Both the position numbers and the translations under genes were made by a program. This document shows positions 1 through 9,828 of a DNA stretch of 64,000 nt, one piece after another. The notes beneath the pieces were generated by a model. The model had not been told where the DNA came from. It made no database searches and saw only the letters and a program-made list of their open reading frames with translations. The first letter of the stretch is position 1. Each line of letters begins with the position of its first letter. Source of the DNA: Neptunicella marina. GTDB taxonomy: Bacteria > Pseudomonadota > Gammaproteobacteria > Enterobacterales > Alteromonadaceae. The stretch covers positions 186,001-250,000 of the forward strand of contig NZ_JACNEP010000003.1 of assembly GCF_014270035.1 (NCBI RefSeq). The letters are read 5' to 3'.

Positions 1-13
1 GTGCTTGTTTGTT

Positions 14-862
<849 letters not shown>

Positions 863-1381
863 CTATCTCTGGTTTTGACTCAATATCAGTGAGCCATTTT
901 GTTGTTTAAAATCAAGTTTCTTAAGAGCACTCATGCCGAGCAGTATTTGCTCTCCACCAATTGCCGGGTTTAAGTGGGCACTGACATCATGCAAGGTAAT
1001 GTCACCTAATTGCAGTGTATCAATCCTGGTACTATACACTTGGATCATACCGTTGGCCGTACTCACCTGACCTGGATAACCGGCTTGCAGCCCTAACTGC
1101 TGTTGCAAATGCGCGGGGATCGAAACCTGAGTCGCGCCGGTATCAAGTAAAAAAGTAACTGGCTGGCCGTTTATCTGACCACTGGCGACATAGTGACCAT
1201 GACGATTTTGCTGCAGTATGACCATTATCTGATTATTACTGGAAATGGATTGTGGCGATTGATTCGGGTTTTCCTGTTCACCAAGTAAATCATCAAACCA
1301 GATACTTAATAAAAACAGTGCTGCCAGCCAGGCGAATACAAACATCCATTTTCCATAGCGGGTACTGTTATCTGCGGTCAT
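863..1381 (-). CDS. Membrane-anchored retropepsin-like aspartic protease (TIGR02281 type)
   Basis: This 172-residue protein has one N-terminal membrane segment (about residues 12-30) followed by a periplasmic single-domain aspartic protease fold. The catalytic signature is FLLDTGATQVSIP, with the Asp-Thr-Gly triad typical of retropepsins. Later GMIQVYSTRIDTLQLGDI and LLGMSALKKLDF match the conserved flap and C-terminal blocks of the clan AA TIGR02281 family. Such enzymes act as dimers; the substrate of this bacterial group is not known to me. A TTG start 30 bp upstream is possible, but the ATG at 1381 has AAGG about 7 bases ahead and gives a sensible anchor. It sits 6 bp upstream of nadC and is probably in the same transcript. 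Confidence 0.85.
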   Translation of the reverse strand: MTADNSTRYGKWMFVFAWLAALFLLSIWFDDLLGEQENPNQSPQSISSNNQIMVILQQNRHGHYVASGQINGQPVTFLLDTGATQVSIPAHLQQQLGLQAGYPGQVSTANGMIQVYSTRIDTLQLGDITLHDVSAHLNPAIGGEQILLGMSALKKLDFKQQNGSLILSQNQR

Positions 1382-1574
1382 TGCTTTACCTTGTTTCTTA
1401 GCATCGGACAATAATACCTAAAAACAGGCAGATTTGGCATATACAGGGATTGATCTGAGCTTTAATTGACTTGTTGCTGACCGCCACTTAGTCTGGATTA
1501 AGATAAAACAGCCTGTGTTATTATTCGGGTTATCCCGTATTATACTGGTTGAAGATAACGCATAGGATAAGCGA

Positions 1575-2399
1575 ATGAATTTGCTGTGTTTATTGTTGAT
1601 TTTGGCTCTGGAACGAGTGGTTGTAAAAGGTCGACTCTGGTGCATTGATTTTTATGTAAGCCGTTATGTGCATTTTGCCGATAGTCAATTCAACCTCAAA
1701 CAAGCCTTGCCTTTGTGGCAAATTATCGGCCTGGCAGCAGCGCCAGCCATTATTGTGCAGCTTTTGATGCTGCTGGTGCACAATCAATTGTTGCAAGGGA
1801 TTATCAGTGCAGCAGTGCTGATGGTATGTATTGGATGTCCCGATTTGCGTGCCTGTTATAAACATTATCTTCAGGCTGCCAACCGTGGCGATACTGAAGC
1901 GTGTGAAATCTGTGCCGAGCAATTAGGTCATGATCCTGAAAGGGCGATGAGCCTGGGGCAGACGCTGGTATGGATTAATTATCGTTTTTATGTGGCGGTT
2001 ATGATCTGGTTTGCGTTTTTCGGTGCAGCAGGTGCCGTATTGTATGTGGTCAGCCGTAATTTATTACGTTATTCAGAGAGCAATGATTTGCCTCACAGCA
2101 ATAAATTGCATGACTGGGTAAAAATTCTCGACTGGGTTCCTGTTCGAATTACCACCCTCGGTTTTGTATTTATGGGACACTTTAGCAAGGCGTTCCCCGT
2201 ATGGATTGCGTATTTAGCAGAGTGGAAACCCAGTGCATTAAAAATACTAAGTGATGTGGGTAAAGCGGCCGAAGAAACACCGATAGATCACAACGATTTA
2301 GCCCATGAACCTTATATGTTACTTAAATTAGCTAAACGAAATTTACTTTTTATTCTTGTTGTTATTTCAGTTTTAACTCTTACAGGGTTTATTAATTAG
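1575..2399 (+). CDS. ampE: AmpE-like integral membrane protein
   Basis: This 274-residue polytopic membrane protein resembles AmpE, proposed to be an inner-membrane sensor or transducer linked to beta-lactamase induction. Hydrophobic segments lie near residues 1-15, 48-67, 70-90, 135-160, 190-215 and at the C-terminus (LLFILVVISVLTLTGFIN). Typical AmpE blocks are the N-terminal LALERVV..GRLW and a central INYRFYVAVMIWFAFFGAAGAVLY helix. The ATG start follows a short, divergent gap from the retropepsin gene. Elsewhere ampE follows ampD (anhydro-muramyl amidase); no ampD-like frame is present in the 190 bp upstream, so this ampE is uncoupled from it. The biochemical role of AmpE remains poorly defined. 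Confidence 0.85.
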   Translation: MNLLCLLLILALERVVVKGRLWCIDFYVSRYVHFADSQFNLKQALPLWQIIGLAAAPAIIVQLLMLLVHNQLLQGIISAAVLMVCIGCPDLRACYKHYLQAANRGDTEACEICAEQLGHDPERAMSLGQTLVWINYRFYVAVMIWFAFFGAAGAVLYVVSRNLLRYSESNDLPHSNKLHDWVKILDWVPVRITTLGFVFMGHFSKAFPVWIAYLAEWKPSALKILSDVGKAAEETPIDHNDLAHEPYMLLKLAKRNLLFILVVISVLTLTGFIN

Positions 2400-2416
2400 A
2401 CCTTCTGACAATGAAG

Positions 2417-2448
2417 CATTTGCTCCGGCCCTGAACCCGGAGCAAATG
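2417..2448 (+). terminator. Stem-loop after ampE, probable terminator without a clear T-run
   Basis: A perfect 12-bp stem (2417-2428 pairing with 2437-2448) with an 8-base loop lies 17 bp past the ampE stop. The following bases are mixed rather than a T-tract, so it may end transcription weakly or protect the 3' end. Confidence 0.5.
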
Positions 2449-2611
2449 GTTGAACAAAATCCAGACAAATGCTGTGTGAGGTCATACCAGCCTGAGAGTC
2501 TTATTTTTAATAAGGTTTTAACGCATTGTTTACACTGGAAACAACAGATTACGCCTAAATTAGGTTGAATCCATTGTCAGTAATATGACAGATAGGTTAA
2601 TCTAATAGGTA

Positions 2612-2628
2612 AATTGGTATTACCATTT
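2612..2628 (+). promoter_or_regulatory. Probable PdhR operator upstream of pdhR
   Basis: The sequence AATTGGTATTACCATTT matches the known PdhR box pattern AATTGGTnnnACCAATT in all but one or two outer positions. It ends 16 bp before the pdhR start, which fits autorepression of the pyruvate dehydrogenase operon relieved by pyruvate, as in E. coli. A second palindrome, TGTCA-N6-TGACA at 2575-2590, lies just upstream and is not explained by PdhR. Confidence 0.75.
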
Positions 2629-2644
2629 AACGAAAAGTTAGGTT

Positions 2645-3391
2645 ATGCAGCGTATAAAACCGCAAAAGCTGAGTGATGTTATTGTGCAAAAACTGGAAGA
2701 AATGCTTCTCAGTGGCAGCATGGTGGCCGGTCAGAAATTGCCTTCGGAACGCGAACTAGCTGTGCAGTTTGATGTTTCGAGGCCTTCATTGCGGGAAGCC
2801 ATTCAAAAACTGGAAGCGAAAGGCTTGCTGTATCGTAAACAAGGTGGCGGCACTTACGTAAAAGACAATGCCGATCCTATTGCTAACCAGCCGTTAATGG
2901 CATTACTCAGTGCTAATCCTGAATCACAATATGATTTGCTCGAGTTTCGTCATGCATTAGAGGGCATTGCTGCCTACTATGCAGCGTTACGCGCGCAGAA
3001 AGACGATTTGGATAAAATTGAATTTGCCTACCAGCTAGTGAAAAAAAGCTGGGATGACAATATCGAAGTTCAAGCCCAAAGCCTGGTGAAGTTTTATCTG
3101 GCAATGGCTCAGGCTTCACATAATGCGGTGCTGCTTCATATTGTCAGCGCCATGCAACCAATGTTACAGGACAACATTGCGCGCAACTTGAAAGTGCTGG
3201 CTGAGCATAGCGATTGTGGGGATAAACTTCGCGTTCAACGGCATAAGATTTTGCAGGCGATAGTGTCGGGTGATCCGGAAGGGGCAAGACACGCCAGCAA
3301 TGAGCACTTAGCTTTCATTGAAGAAACATTGCTTAATATTAATCGTCAAAGTTCGCAAATGCAGCGAACGTTACGAAGAATCGAAATATAA
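2645..3391 (+). CDS. pdhR: GntR-family repressor of the pyruvate dehydrogenase operon
   Basis: PdhR is a pyruvate-sensing repressor of pdh and respiratory genes. The 248-residue product starts with a GntR winged helix (about residues 8-75; KLPSERELAVQFDVSRPSLREAIQKLEAKGLL is its recognition region), followed by an all-helical FCD effector domain beginning around YDLLEFRHALEGIAAYYAA. Position directly upstream of aceE-aceF-lpdA and the PdhR-like box just before the gene support the assignment. The start ATG has only a weak TTAGG ribosome site. A FadR-subfamily relative of other substrate range is conceivable by sequence alone, but context makes PdhR the best call. Confidence 0.93.
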   Translation: MQRIKPQKLSDVIVQKLEEMLLSGSMVAGQKLPSERELAVQFDVSRPSLREAIQKLEAKGLLYRKQGGGTYVKDNADPIANQPLMALLSANPESQYDLLEFRHALEGIAAYYAALRAQKDDLDKIEFAYQLVKKSWDDNIEVQAQSLVKFYLAMAQASHNAVLLHIVSAMQPMLQDNIARNLKVLAEHSDCGDKLRVQRHKILQAIVSGDPEGARHASNEHLAFIEETLLNINRQSSQMQRTLRRIEI

Positions 3392-3520
3392 ACGCTGCCT
3401 TTAGCTACTCGCTGAATGAAGCAGTAAGGTGATTAAGACGTCGCTGCAACGGAGAATCGAATAAAGATCAGCTATCTTTAGCTTTTCCCGCAACGACTTA
3501 ACCAACAATAGGAAAGCAAC

Positions 3521-6193
3521 ATGTCAGAAATGATGCAACCAGATGTGGATCAGCAAGAAACACAAGAATGGTTAGATGCACTAGAAGCGGTTCTGCAAGA
3601 AGAAGGTCCGGAACGCGCCCATTTCCTGCTTGAAAGCCTGATCGAAAAAGGCCGTCGTAGCGGAGCACACTTACCCTATACAGCCACTACCGCATATATC
3701 AATACTATTCCTGCAGGCCAGGAACCGACAATGCCGGGCGACCAGACCATTGAGCGCCGCATTCGTAACGCCATTCGCTGGAATGCGATGATGATGGTAG
3801 TGCGTGGATCTAAAAAAGACCTGGATTTAGGTGGACATATTTCCAGTTTTGCCTCTTCTGCCATGTTGTACGATGTGGGCTTTAACCACTTCTTCCGAGC
3901 TGCGAATGAAAAAGACGGCGGCGATTATTTATTTGTTCAGGGCCATGTTTCTCCGGGCATTTATTCCCGTGCATTCATTGAAGGTCGTTTAAGCGAAGGT
4001 CAGCTGGACATGTTCCGTCAGGAAGCAAACGGTGGTGGTTTATCCTCTTACCCACACCCACGTTTAATGCCTGATTTCTGGCAATTCCCGACTGTATCCA
4101 TGGGCTTGGGCCCAATGCAGGCTATCTACCTTGCACGTTATTTAAAATACCTTACCAACCGTGGTCTGAAAGATTGCTCTGAGCAGCGCGTATGGTGCTT
4201 TATGGGTGATGGCGAAGTGGATGAGCCAGAATCATTGGGTGCAATTGGTCTGGCTTCACGTGAAGGTCTGGATAACTTAACGTTTGTTATCAACTGTAAT
4301 TTACAGCGTCTGGATGGACCGGTACGTGGTAACGGCAAAATCATTCAGGAACTGGAAGGCACATTCCGTGGGGCTGGCTGGGAAGTATTCAAAGTGATTT
4401 GGGGTCGTTACTGGGATCCATTATTAGCGCGCGATACCACAGGCAAACTGTTAGACATTATGAACGAAACTGTTGATGGTGAATACCAGAATTACAAAGC
4501 TAAAGGTGGCGCATACACCCGTGAGCACTTCTTTGGTAAATACCCTGAAGTGAAAGAAATGGTGTCTAATATGTCAGATGATGATATCTGGCGTTTAAAC
4601 CGTGGTGGTCATGATCCGGTTAAAGTTTACGCTGCATACAAACGCGCCGTTGAAACCAAAGGTCGTCCACAGGTTATCCTGGCTAAAACCGTAAAAGGTT
4701 ATGGTATGGGCGCAGCGGGCGAAGGTAAAAACATCGCGCACAACGTCAAGAAAATGGATCTGGAAGCGGTACGTGCTTACCGTGATCGTTTTGCTATTCC
4801 TATCAGTGATGAAGATTTGGCTGATTTGCCATACTTCAAATTCGACGAAGACAGCGAGGAAATGAAGTACTTGCGTGCCCGTCGTGAATCTCTGCACGGA
4901 TATTTACCAGCACGTTTACCACAGAGCAAAGAAAGCTTACCCGCGCCACCATTGTCTGCCTTTGATGCTGTAACCAAAGGTTCTGGCGACCGTGAAATTT
5001 CTACCACCATGGCGTTTGTACGTGTACTAACCGCTATGTTGAAAGACAAAAAAGTCGGTAACCGTGTGGTACCTATCATTCCTGATGAAGCCCGTACATT
5101 TGGTATGGAAGGTTTATTCCGTCAGGTAGGTATTTATTCTAACCACGGCCAGAAATATGTGCCTCAGGATGCAGATCAGGTCGCTTATTATCGTGAAGAT
5201 AAAAAAGGTCAGGTACTGCAGGAAGGTATCAACGAATTAGGTGCAATGGCATCCTGGTTAGCCGCGGGTACGTCATACTCAACTAACGACCTGCCAATGA
5301 TCCCGGTTTATATTTATTACTCAATGTTTGGTTTCCAGCGTGTGGGTGATTTGGCATGGGCGGCGGGTGATAGCCTGGCGCGTGGTTTCTTAGTCGGTGG
5401 TACTGCTGGTCGTACAACGCTAAATGGCGAAGGTCTGCAGCATCAGGATGGTCAGAGTCATACACAGGCCAGCCTGATCCCTAACTGTATTACTTATGAC
5501 CCAACTTACGGTTATGAAGTGGCGGTTATCGTACAAGACGGTATGCGCCGTATGTTCGAAGAACAGGAAAACGTCTTTTACTACCTGACAGTAATGAACG
5601 AAAACTACGTTCAGCCGGCTATGCCTGAAGGTGCAGAAGAAGGTATCCGTAAAGGTTTGTATAAGCTGGAATCAGTTGAAGCCAGCAAAGCCAAAGCCAG
5701 CGTTAAACTGCTGGGTAGCGGTACTATCCTGAATCAGGTACGTGAAGCGGCACAAATTCTTAAGTCTGACTTCAATATCTCTTCTGAAGTATACAGTGCT
5801 ACCTCGTTCAACGAGCTGGGCCGTGACGGTCTGAACTGTGAGCGCAGCAACATGCTTAATCCAAAAGGTGATCAGCGTGTGCCTTACATCACTAAAGTAT
5901 TGAACGACGGTGTGAAAGGCCCAACCATTGCGGCTACCGATTACGTCAAAGCCTATGCCGATCAGGTACGTGCATTTGTTCCGGGTCAGTATAAAGTGCT
6001 GGGTACCGATGGTTTCGGTCGTTCAGACAGCCGTGCTAACCTGCGTCATCACTTTGAAGTGGATGCTAAGTTCATTGTTGTTGCAAGCTTGTATGAACTG
6101 GCACGTGGCGGTGAGCTTGATATGAAAATCGTGGCTGATACCATCGAAAAATATGGTATTGCCCAGGATAAACTGAATCCACTTTACGCATAA
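3521..6193 (+). CDS. aceE: Pyruvate dehydrogenase E1 component, homodimeric type
   Basis: AceE is the thiamine-diphosphate-dependent E1 that decarboxylates pyruvate and acetylates the lipoyl groups of E2. The 890-residue length is the family norm. Visible landmarks include the thiamine-binding motif GDGEVDEPES, ending about 30 residues on in NCNLQRLDGPV, the substrate-site GHVSPGIYSRAF segment, and the transketolase pyrimidine domain (EARTFGMEGLFRQ; YYSMFGFQRVGDLAW). The ATG start has AGGAAAG 7 bases upstream. It follows pdhR by 129 bp and precedes aceF by about 20 bp, so E1, E2 and E3 are encoded in complex order. Nothing looks damaged. Confidence 0.98.
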   Translation: MSEMMQPDVDQQETQEWLDALEAVLQEEGPERAHFLLESLIEKGRRSGAHLPYTATTAYINTIPAGQEPTMPGDQTIERRIRNAIRWNAMMMVVRGSKKDLDLGGHISSFASSAMLYDVGFNHFFRAANEKDGGDYLFVQGHVSPGIYSRAFIEGRLSEGQLDMFRQEANGGGLSSYPHPRLMPDFWQFPTVSMGLGPMQAIYLARYLKYLTNRGLKDCSEQRVWCFMGDGEVDEPESLGAIGLASREGLDNLTFVINCNLQRLDGPVRGNGKIIQELEGTFRGAGWEVFKVIWGRYWDPLLARDTTGKLLDIMNETVDGEYQNYKAKGGAYTREHFFGKYPEVKEMVSNMSDDDIWRLNRGGHDPVKVYAAYKRAVETKGRPQVILAKTVKGYGMGAAGEGKNIAHNVKKMDLEAVRAYRDRFAIPISDEDLADLPYFKFDEDSEEMKYLRARRESLHGYLPARLPQSKESLPAPPLSAFDAVTKGSGDREISTTMAFVRVLTAMLKDKKVGNRVVPIIPDEARTFGMEGLFRQVGIYSNHGQKYVPQDADQVAYYREDKKGQVLQEGINELGAMASWLAAGTSYSTNDLPMIPVYIYYSMFGFQRVGDLAWAAGDSLARGFLVGGTAGRTTLNGEGLQHQDGQSHTQASLIPNCITYDPTYGYEVAVIVQDGMRRMFEEQENVFYYLTVMNENYVQPAMPEGAEEGIRKGLYKLESVEASKAKASVKLLGSGTILNQVREAAQILKSDFNISSEVYSATSFNELGRDGLNCERSNMLNPKGDQRVPYITKVLNDGVKGPTIAATDYVKAYADQVRAFVPGQYKVLGTDGFGRSDSRANLRHHFEVDAKFIVVASLYELARGGELDMKIVADTIEKYGIAQDKLNPLYA

Positions 6194-6214
6194 TCGGACA
6201 AGGAGATATTGAAC

Positions 6215-8185
6215 ATGGCCGATATTAAAGATGTATTAGTACCCGATGTAGGCGGGGATGAAGTAGAAATCATCGAAATTTGCGTACAGGTGGGTGAAGA
6301 CGTTGAAGCTGAAACCTCATTGGTAACAGTGGAAAGCGATAAAGCCAGCATGGATATTCCCGCGCCATTTGGCGGTAAAATCAGTGAAATACTGGTGAAG
6401 GTTGGTGACAAAATCAGCCAGGACGCATTAATCATGAAAATCGAAGCTGCGGGTGATGACGCACCTGCCGCTGAAGCTGAGCCACAAGCGCCAGCTGCTG
6501 ACGAAACTAAAGCTGCTGAACCACAGCAAAAAGAAGCGGAGTCTGCGCCTGCTGCCAATACTGGTGCAAGCAAAGTGATTCAGGTTGAAGTGCCAGATAT
6601 TGGTACCGATGGCGAAGTGGATGTTATCGACGTATTGGTTGCAGAAGGCGATCAAATTGAAAAAGAAGCCGGTTTAATCACCTTAGAGACTGATAAAGCC
6701 ACCATGGATGTACCCTCACCTGAAGCGGGTACAGTAAAATCGGTAAAAGTGAAAAACGGTGACAAAGTGTCTCAGGGCTCACTGATTATCGAACTTGAAA
6801 CACAATCTGCTGACGCTGAGTCTGCACCAGCTGAACAAGCCGCTCCGGCTGCTGCTGAAAGTGCACCTGCCGCCAGCACCGAATCCAAAGTGATCGATGT
6901 TTGTGTACCTGATATCGGTACCGAAGGCGAAGTGGATGTTATCGATGTACTGGTTACGGCTGGTGACGAAATCGAAAAAGAAGCGGGTTTGATTACCCTG
7001 GAAACCGACAAAGCCACCATGGATGTCCCTGCACCAGAAGCCGGTGTGGTTAAATCTGTTGAAGTGAGCACAGGCGGTAAAGTGTCTCAGGGCTCATTAA
7101 TTATTAAGCTGGAAGTTAAAGGTGCAGCAGCACCACAAGCCAGCGCTCCAGCGCCATCCGCGGAGAGCAAACCTCAACCTGCGGCGGCTAAAACAGAACA
7201 GCAAAAAGCACCACCTGTTCCTCATCATCCTTCTGTGGGCGAGAGACCACGTGGCGGTGTTGTACATGCATCCCCTTCAGTGCGTCGTTTAGCGCGTGAA
7301 TTTGGTGTGGATCTGACTCTGGTTAAAGGTTCTGGTCGTAAAGGGCGTATTTTAAAAGAAGACGTGCAGTCTTATGTGAAATACGAATTGTCACGTCCTA
7401 AGATGACAGCAAGCTCACAAATCGCTGCCGGAGGCGGTGGTTTGCAAGTATTGCCGCAGCCAAAAGTGGATTTCAGCAAATTTGGTGAAGTGGAAGAAAT
7501 TCCATTAACCCGCATCCAGAAAATTTCTGGTCCTAACTTGCATCGCAACTGGGTAACCATTCCTCATGTTACGCAATTCGATGAAGCGGATATCACTGAA
7601 CTGGAAGCGTTCCGTAAACAGCAAAACGCCATTGCTGAGAAGAAAAAACTTGGCATCAAAATCACGCCGCTGGTGTTTATGATGAAAGCGGTTGTGGACG
7701 CGTTAAAAGCCTATCCGGTATTTAACACCTCTTTGTCTGAATCGGGCGAAAGCTTAATTCAGAAAAAGTACTACCATGTTGGTATCGCAGTAGACACCCC
7801 GGGAGGCCTTGTTGTACCGGTAGTGCGTGACGTAGATCAAAAAGGTATTTACGAGCTGTCTAAAGAGCTGACCGAAATCAGCATCAAAGCGCGTGATGGC
7901 AAGTTAAAAGCGGCGGATATGCAGGGCAGTTGTTTTACCATCTCAAGTTTAGGTGGCATTGGTGGTACTGCGTTTACACCTATTGTAAATGCGCCAGACG
8001 TCGCCATATTGGGTGTATCGAAGAGTGAAATGAAACCGAAGTGGAATGGTAAAGAGTTTGAACCTAAGCTGATGCTGCCATTATCGCTGTCTTACGATCA
8101 CCGTGTCATTGACGGTGCGGTTGCAGCTCGATTCACTGTTCACTTGAGCACAGTGTTAAGCGATATCCGTAATTTATTGCTGTAG
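6215..8185 (+). CDS. aceF: Pyruvate dehydrogenase E2, dihydrolipoyl acetyltransferase with three lipoyl domains
   Basis: AceF forms the core of the complex and passes acetyl groups from E1 to CoA. The 656-residue protein has three N-terminal lipoyl domains: the first carries its lipoylated Lys in ESDKASMD, the second and third in ETDKATMD. They are joined by Ala/Pro/Glu-rich linkers. A peripheral subunit-binding domain follows ([16 protein letters not shown]...[11 protein letters not shown]) and then the catalytic domain, ending in the active-site block [11 protein letters not shown]. Lipoyl domains two and three are nearly identical, suggesting recent duplication or gene conversion. I chose ATG 6215, preceded by AGGAGA, over an in-frame TTG two codons earlier. 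Confidence 0.97.
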   Translation: MADIKDVLVPDVGGDEVEIIEICVQVGEDVEAETSLVTVESDKASMDIPAPFGGKISEILVKVGDKISQDALIMKIEAAGDDAPAAEAEPQAPAADETKAAEPQQKEAESAPAANTGASKVIQVEVPDIGTDGEVDVIDVLVAEGDQIEKEAGLITLETDKATMDVPSPEAGTVKSVKVKNGDKVSQGSLIIELETQSADAESAPAEQAAPAAAESAPAASTESKVIDVCVPDIGTEGEVDVIDVLVTAGDEIEKEAGLITLETDKATMDVPAPEAGVVKSVEVSTGGKVSQGSLIIKLEVKGAAAPQASAPAPSAESKPQPAAAKTEQQKAPPVPHHPSVGERPRGGVVHASPSVRRLAREFGVDLTLVKGSGRKGRILKEDVQSYVKYELSRPKMTASSQIAAGGGGLQVLPQPKVDFSKFGEVEEIPLTRIQKISGPNLHRNWVTIPHVTQFDEADITELEAFRKQQNAIAEKKKLGIKITPLVFMMKAVVDALKAYPVFNTSLSESGESLIQKKYYHVGIAVDTPGGLVVPVVRDVDQKGIYELSKELTEISIKARDGKLKAADMQGSCFTISSLGGIGGTAFTPIVNAPDVAILGVSKSEMKPKWNGKEFEPKLMLPLSLSYDHRVIDGAVAARFTVHLSTVLSDIRNLLL

Positions 8186-8275
8186 TTGAAAAAATAGTCG
8201 TAATTTTTTGTAAAACGGGGCCGGGCTAAGTAGAATTCGCCCCGTTACCAAAGTCATAATAATTTGAGGTTACTC

Positions 8276-9700
8276 ATGAGCGAAATCAAAACACAGCTGG
8301 TTGTACTGGGCGCAGGACCAGGTGGTTACTCAGCGGCATTCCGTGCGGCTGATTTAGGCATTGAAACCGTGTTGGTTGATGCCCGCGATACGCTTGGCGG
8401 CGTATGTCTGAATGTTGGTTGTATCCCTTCTAAAGCCTTGTTACACGTTGCTAAAGTTATTGATGATGCAAAAGAAATGGCTGCTCACGGCGTTAGCTTT
8501 GGTGAGCCAAAAATCGATTTAGACAAAGTACGTGGCTGGAAAGACAGCGTTGTTAGCCAACTGACTAAAGGTCTGGATGGCATGTCTAAAATGCGCAAAG
8601 TTAAGCATGTTCAGGGCTATGGTAAATTCACTGGCAGTAACTCCCTGGAAGTTGAAGGTAAAGATGGCAAAACCACTATTACGTTTGACAATGCGATTAT
8701 CGCTGCAGGTTCTGAGCCTGTTTCTCTGCCATTCATCCCAAAAGATGATCCACGTGTAATCGATTCTACCGGTGCACTGGAAATGGCTGACATACCAGAA
8801 AAAATGCTGGTACTGGGCGGTGGTATCATCGGTCTGGAAATGGGTACGGTATACCGTTCTCTGGGTTCTCAAATTGATGTGGTTGAATTCCTTGATCAAT
8901 TAGTGCCTGCTGCTGATAAAGACATCATCAAGGTTTACCAGAAGTACGTAAAAGACAAGTTCAACGTGATGCTGGAAACCAAAGTAACTGGCGTAGAAGC
9001 CAAGAAAGACGGTTTATACGTAAGCTTTGAAGGCAAAAACGCACCTGCTGAACCTGTTCGTTACGACAAGGTATTAGTTGCTGTTGGCCGTCGTCCAAAC
9101 GGTAGCTTGTTAGATGCTGATAAAGCCGGTGTTAACGTTGATGAACGTGGTTTCATTAACGTAGACAAGCAAATGAAAACCAACGTAAATCACATTTATG
9201 CCATCGGTGATTTGGTTGGCCAGCCAATGTTGGCACACAAAGCCGTTCACGAAGGTCACGTTGCCGCTGAAGTTATTGCAGGTAAGAAACACTACTTCGA
9301 TCCTAAGTGCATTCCTTCAGTTGCCTACACCGACCCGGAAATCGCATGGGTAGGGTTAACTGAGAAAGAAGCCAAAGAGAAAGGCGTAAGTTATGAAACT
9401 GCTACTTTCCCGTGGGCTGCATCAGGCCGTGCTATTGCATCAGGTCGCACCGAAGGTATGACTAAGCTGGTATTTGAAAAAGACAGTGGTCGTGTTATCG
9501 GTGGTGCCATGGTGGGTATCAACGCCGGTGAAATGTTAGGCGAAATCGGTCTGGCAGTGGAAATGGGCGCAGATGCAGAAGATATCGCATTAACCATTCA
9601 CGCTCACCCAACACTGAACGAGTCTATCGGTCTGGCTGCTGAAATTTTCGAAGGTAGCATCACTGACTTACCTAATCCAAAAGCAAAAAAGAAAAAGTAA
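8276..9700 (+). CDS. lpdA: Dihydrolipoamide dehydrogenase (E3)
   Basis: LpdA reoxidises dihydrolipoyl groups of the pyruvate and 2-oxoglutarate dehydrogenase complexes using FAD and NAD+. The 474-residue product has the FAD-binding GAGPGGYSAAFRAADLG near the N-terminus, the redox-active disulfide in GGVCLNVGCIPSKALL, the NAD-binding GGGIIGLEMGTVYRSLG, the second FAD block YAIGDLVGQPMLAHKA, and the catalytic dimer-interface HAHPTLNES. ATG 8276 gives the standard MSEIKTQ start with a GAGGT ribosome site; an in-frame TTG lies four codons upstream. It is the last gene of the pdh operon, 90 bp behind aceF and followed by a strong terminator. Confidence 0.98.
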   Translation: MSEIKTQLVVLGAGPGGYSAAFRAADLGIETVLVDARDTLGGVCLNVGCIPSKALLHVAKVIDDAKEMAAHGVSFGEPKIDLDKVRGWKDSVVSQLTKGLDGMSKMRKVKHVQGYGKFTGSNSLEVEGKDGKTTITFDNAIIAAGSEPVSLPFIPKDDPRVIDSTGALEMADIPEKMLVLGGGIIGLEMGTVYRSLGSQIDVVEFLDQLVPAADKDIIKVYQKYVKDKFNVMLETKVTGVEAKKDGLYVSFEGKNAPAEPVRYDKVLVAVGRRPNGSLLDADKAGVNVDERGFINVDKQMKTNVNHIYAIGDLVGQPMLAHKAVHEGHVAAEVIAGKKHYFDPKCIPSVAYTDPEIAWVGLTEKEAKEKGVSYETATFPWAASGRAIASGRTEGMTKLVFEKDSGRVIGGAMVGINAGEMLGEIGLAVEMGADAEDIALTIHAHPTLNESIGLAAEIFEGSITDLPNPKAKKKK

Positions 9701-9718
9701 TTTTTGCTAAATGATTTT

Positions 9719-9743
9719 AAAAAGGGCCGTAAGGCCCTTTTTT
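9719..9743 (+). terminator. Rho-independent terminator after lpdA
   Basis: A GC-rich stem, AAAAAGGGCC pairing with GGCCCTTTTT around a GTAA tetraloop, ends in a T-run 19 bp after the lpdA stop. It closes the pdh operon. Confidence 0.92.
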
Positions 9744-9828
9744 ATTGGCAAATTTAAACTTCCATTGCTGAATAAATACTTGAAATTCATTAGCATAAGC
9801 AAATTCATTACAACGAGAATAATAAACA

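Noticed and set aside
9744-9828. Purine riboswitch ahead of the purine permease
   Set aside because: The short leader shows no conserved core or three-way junction, and a simple promoter fits the space.
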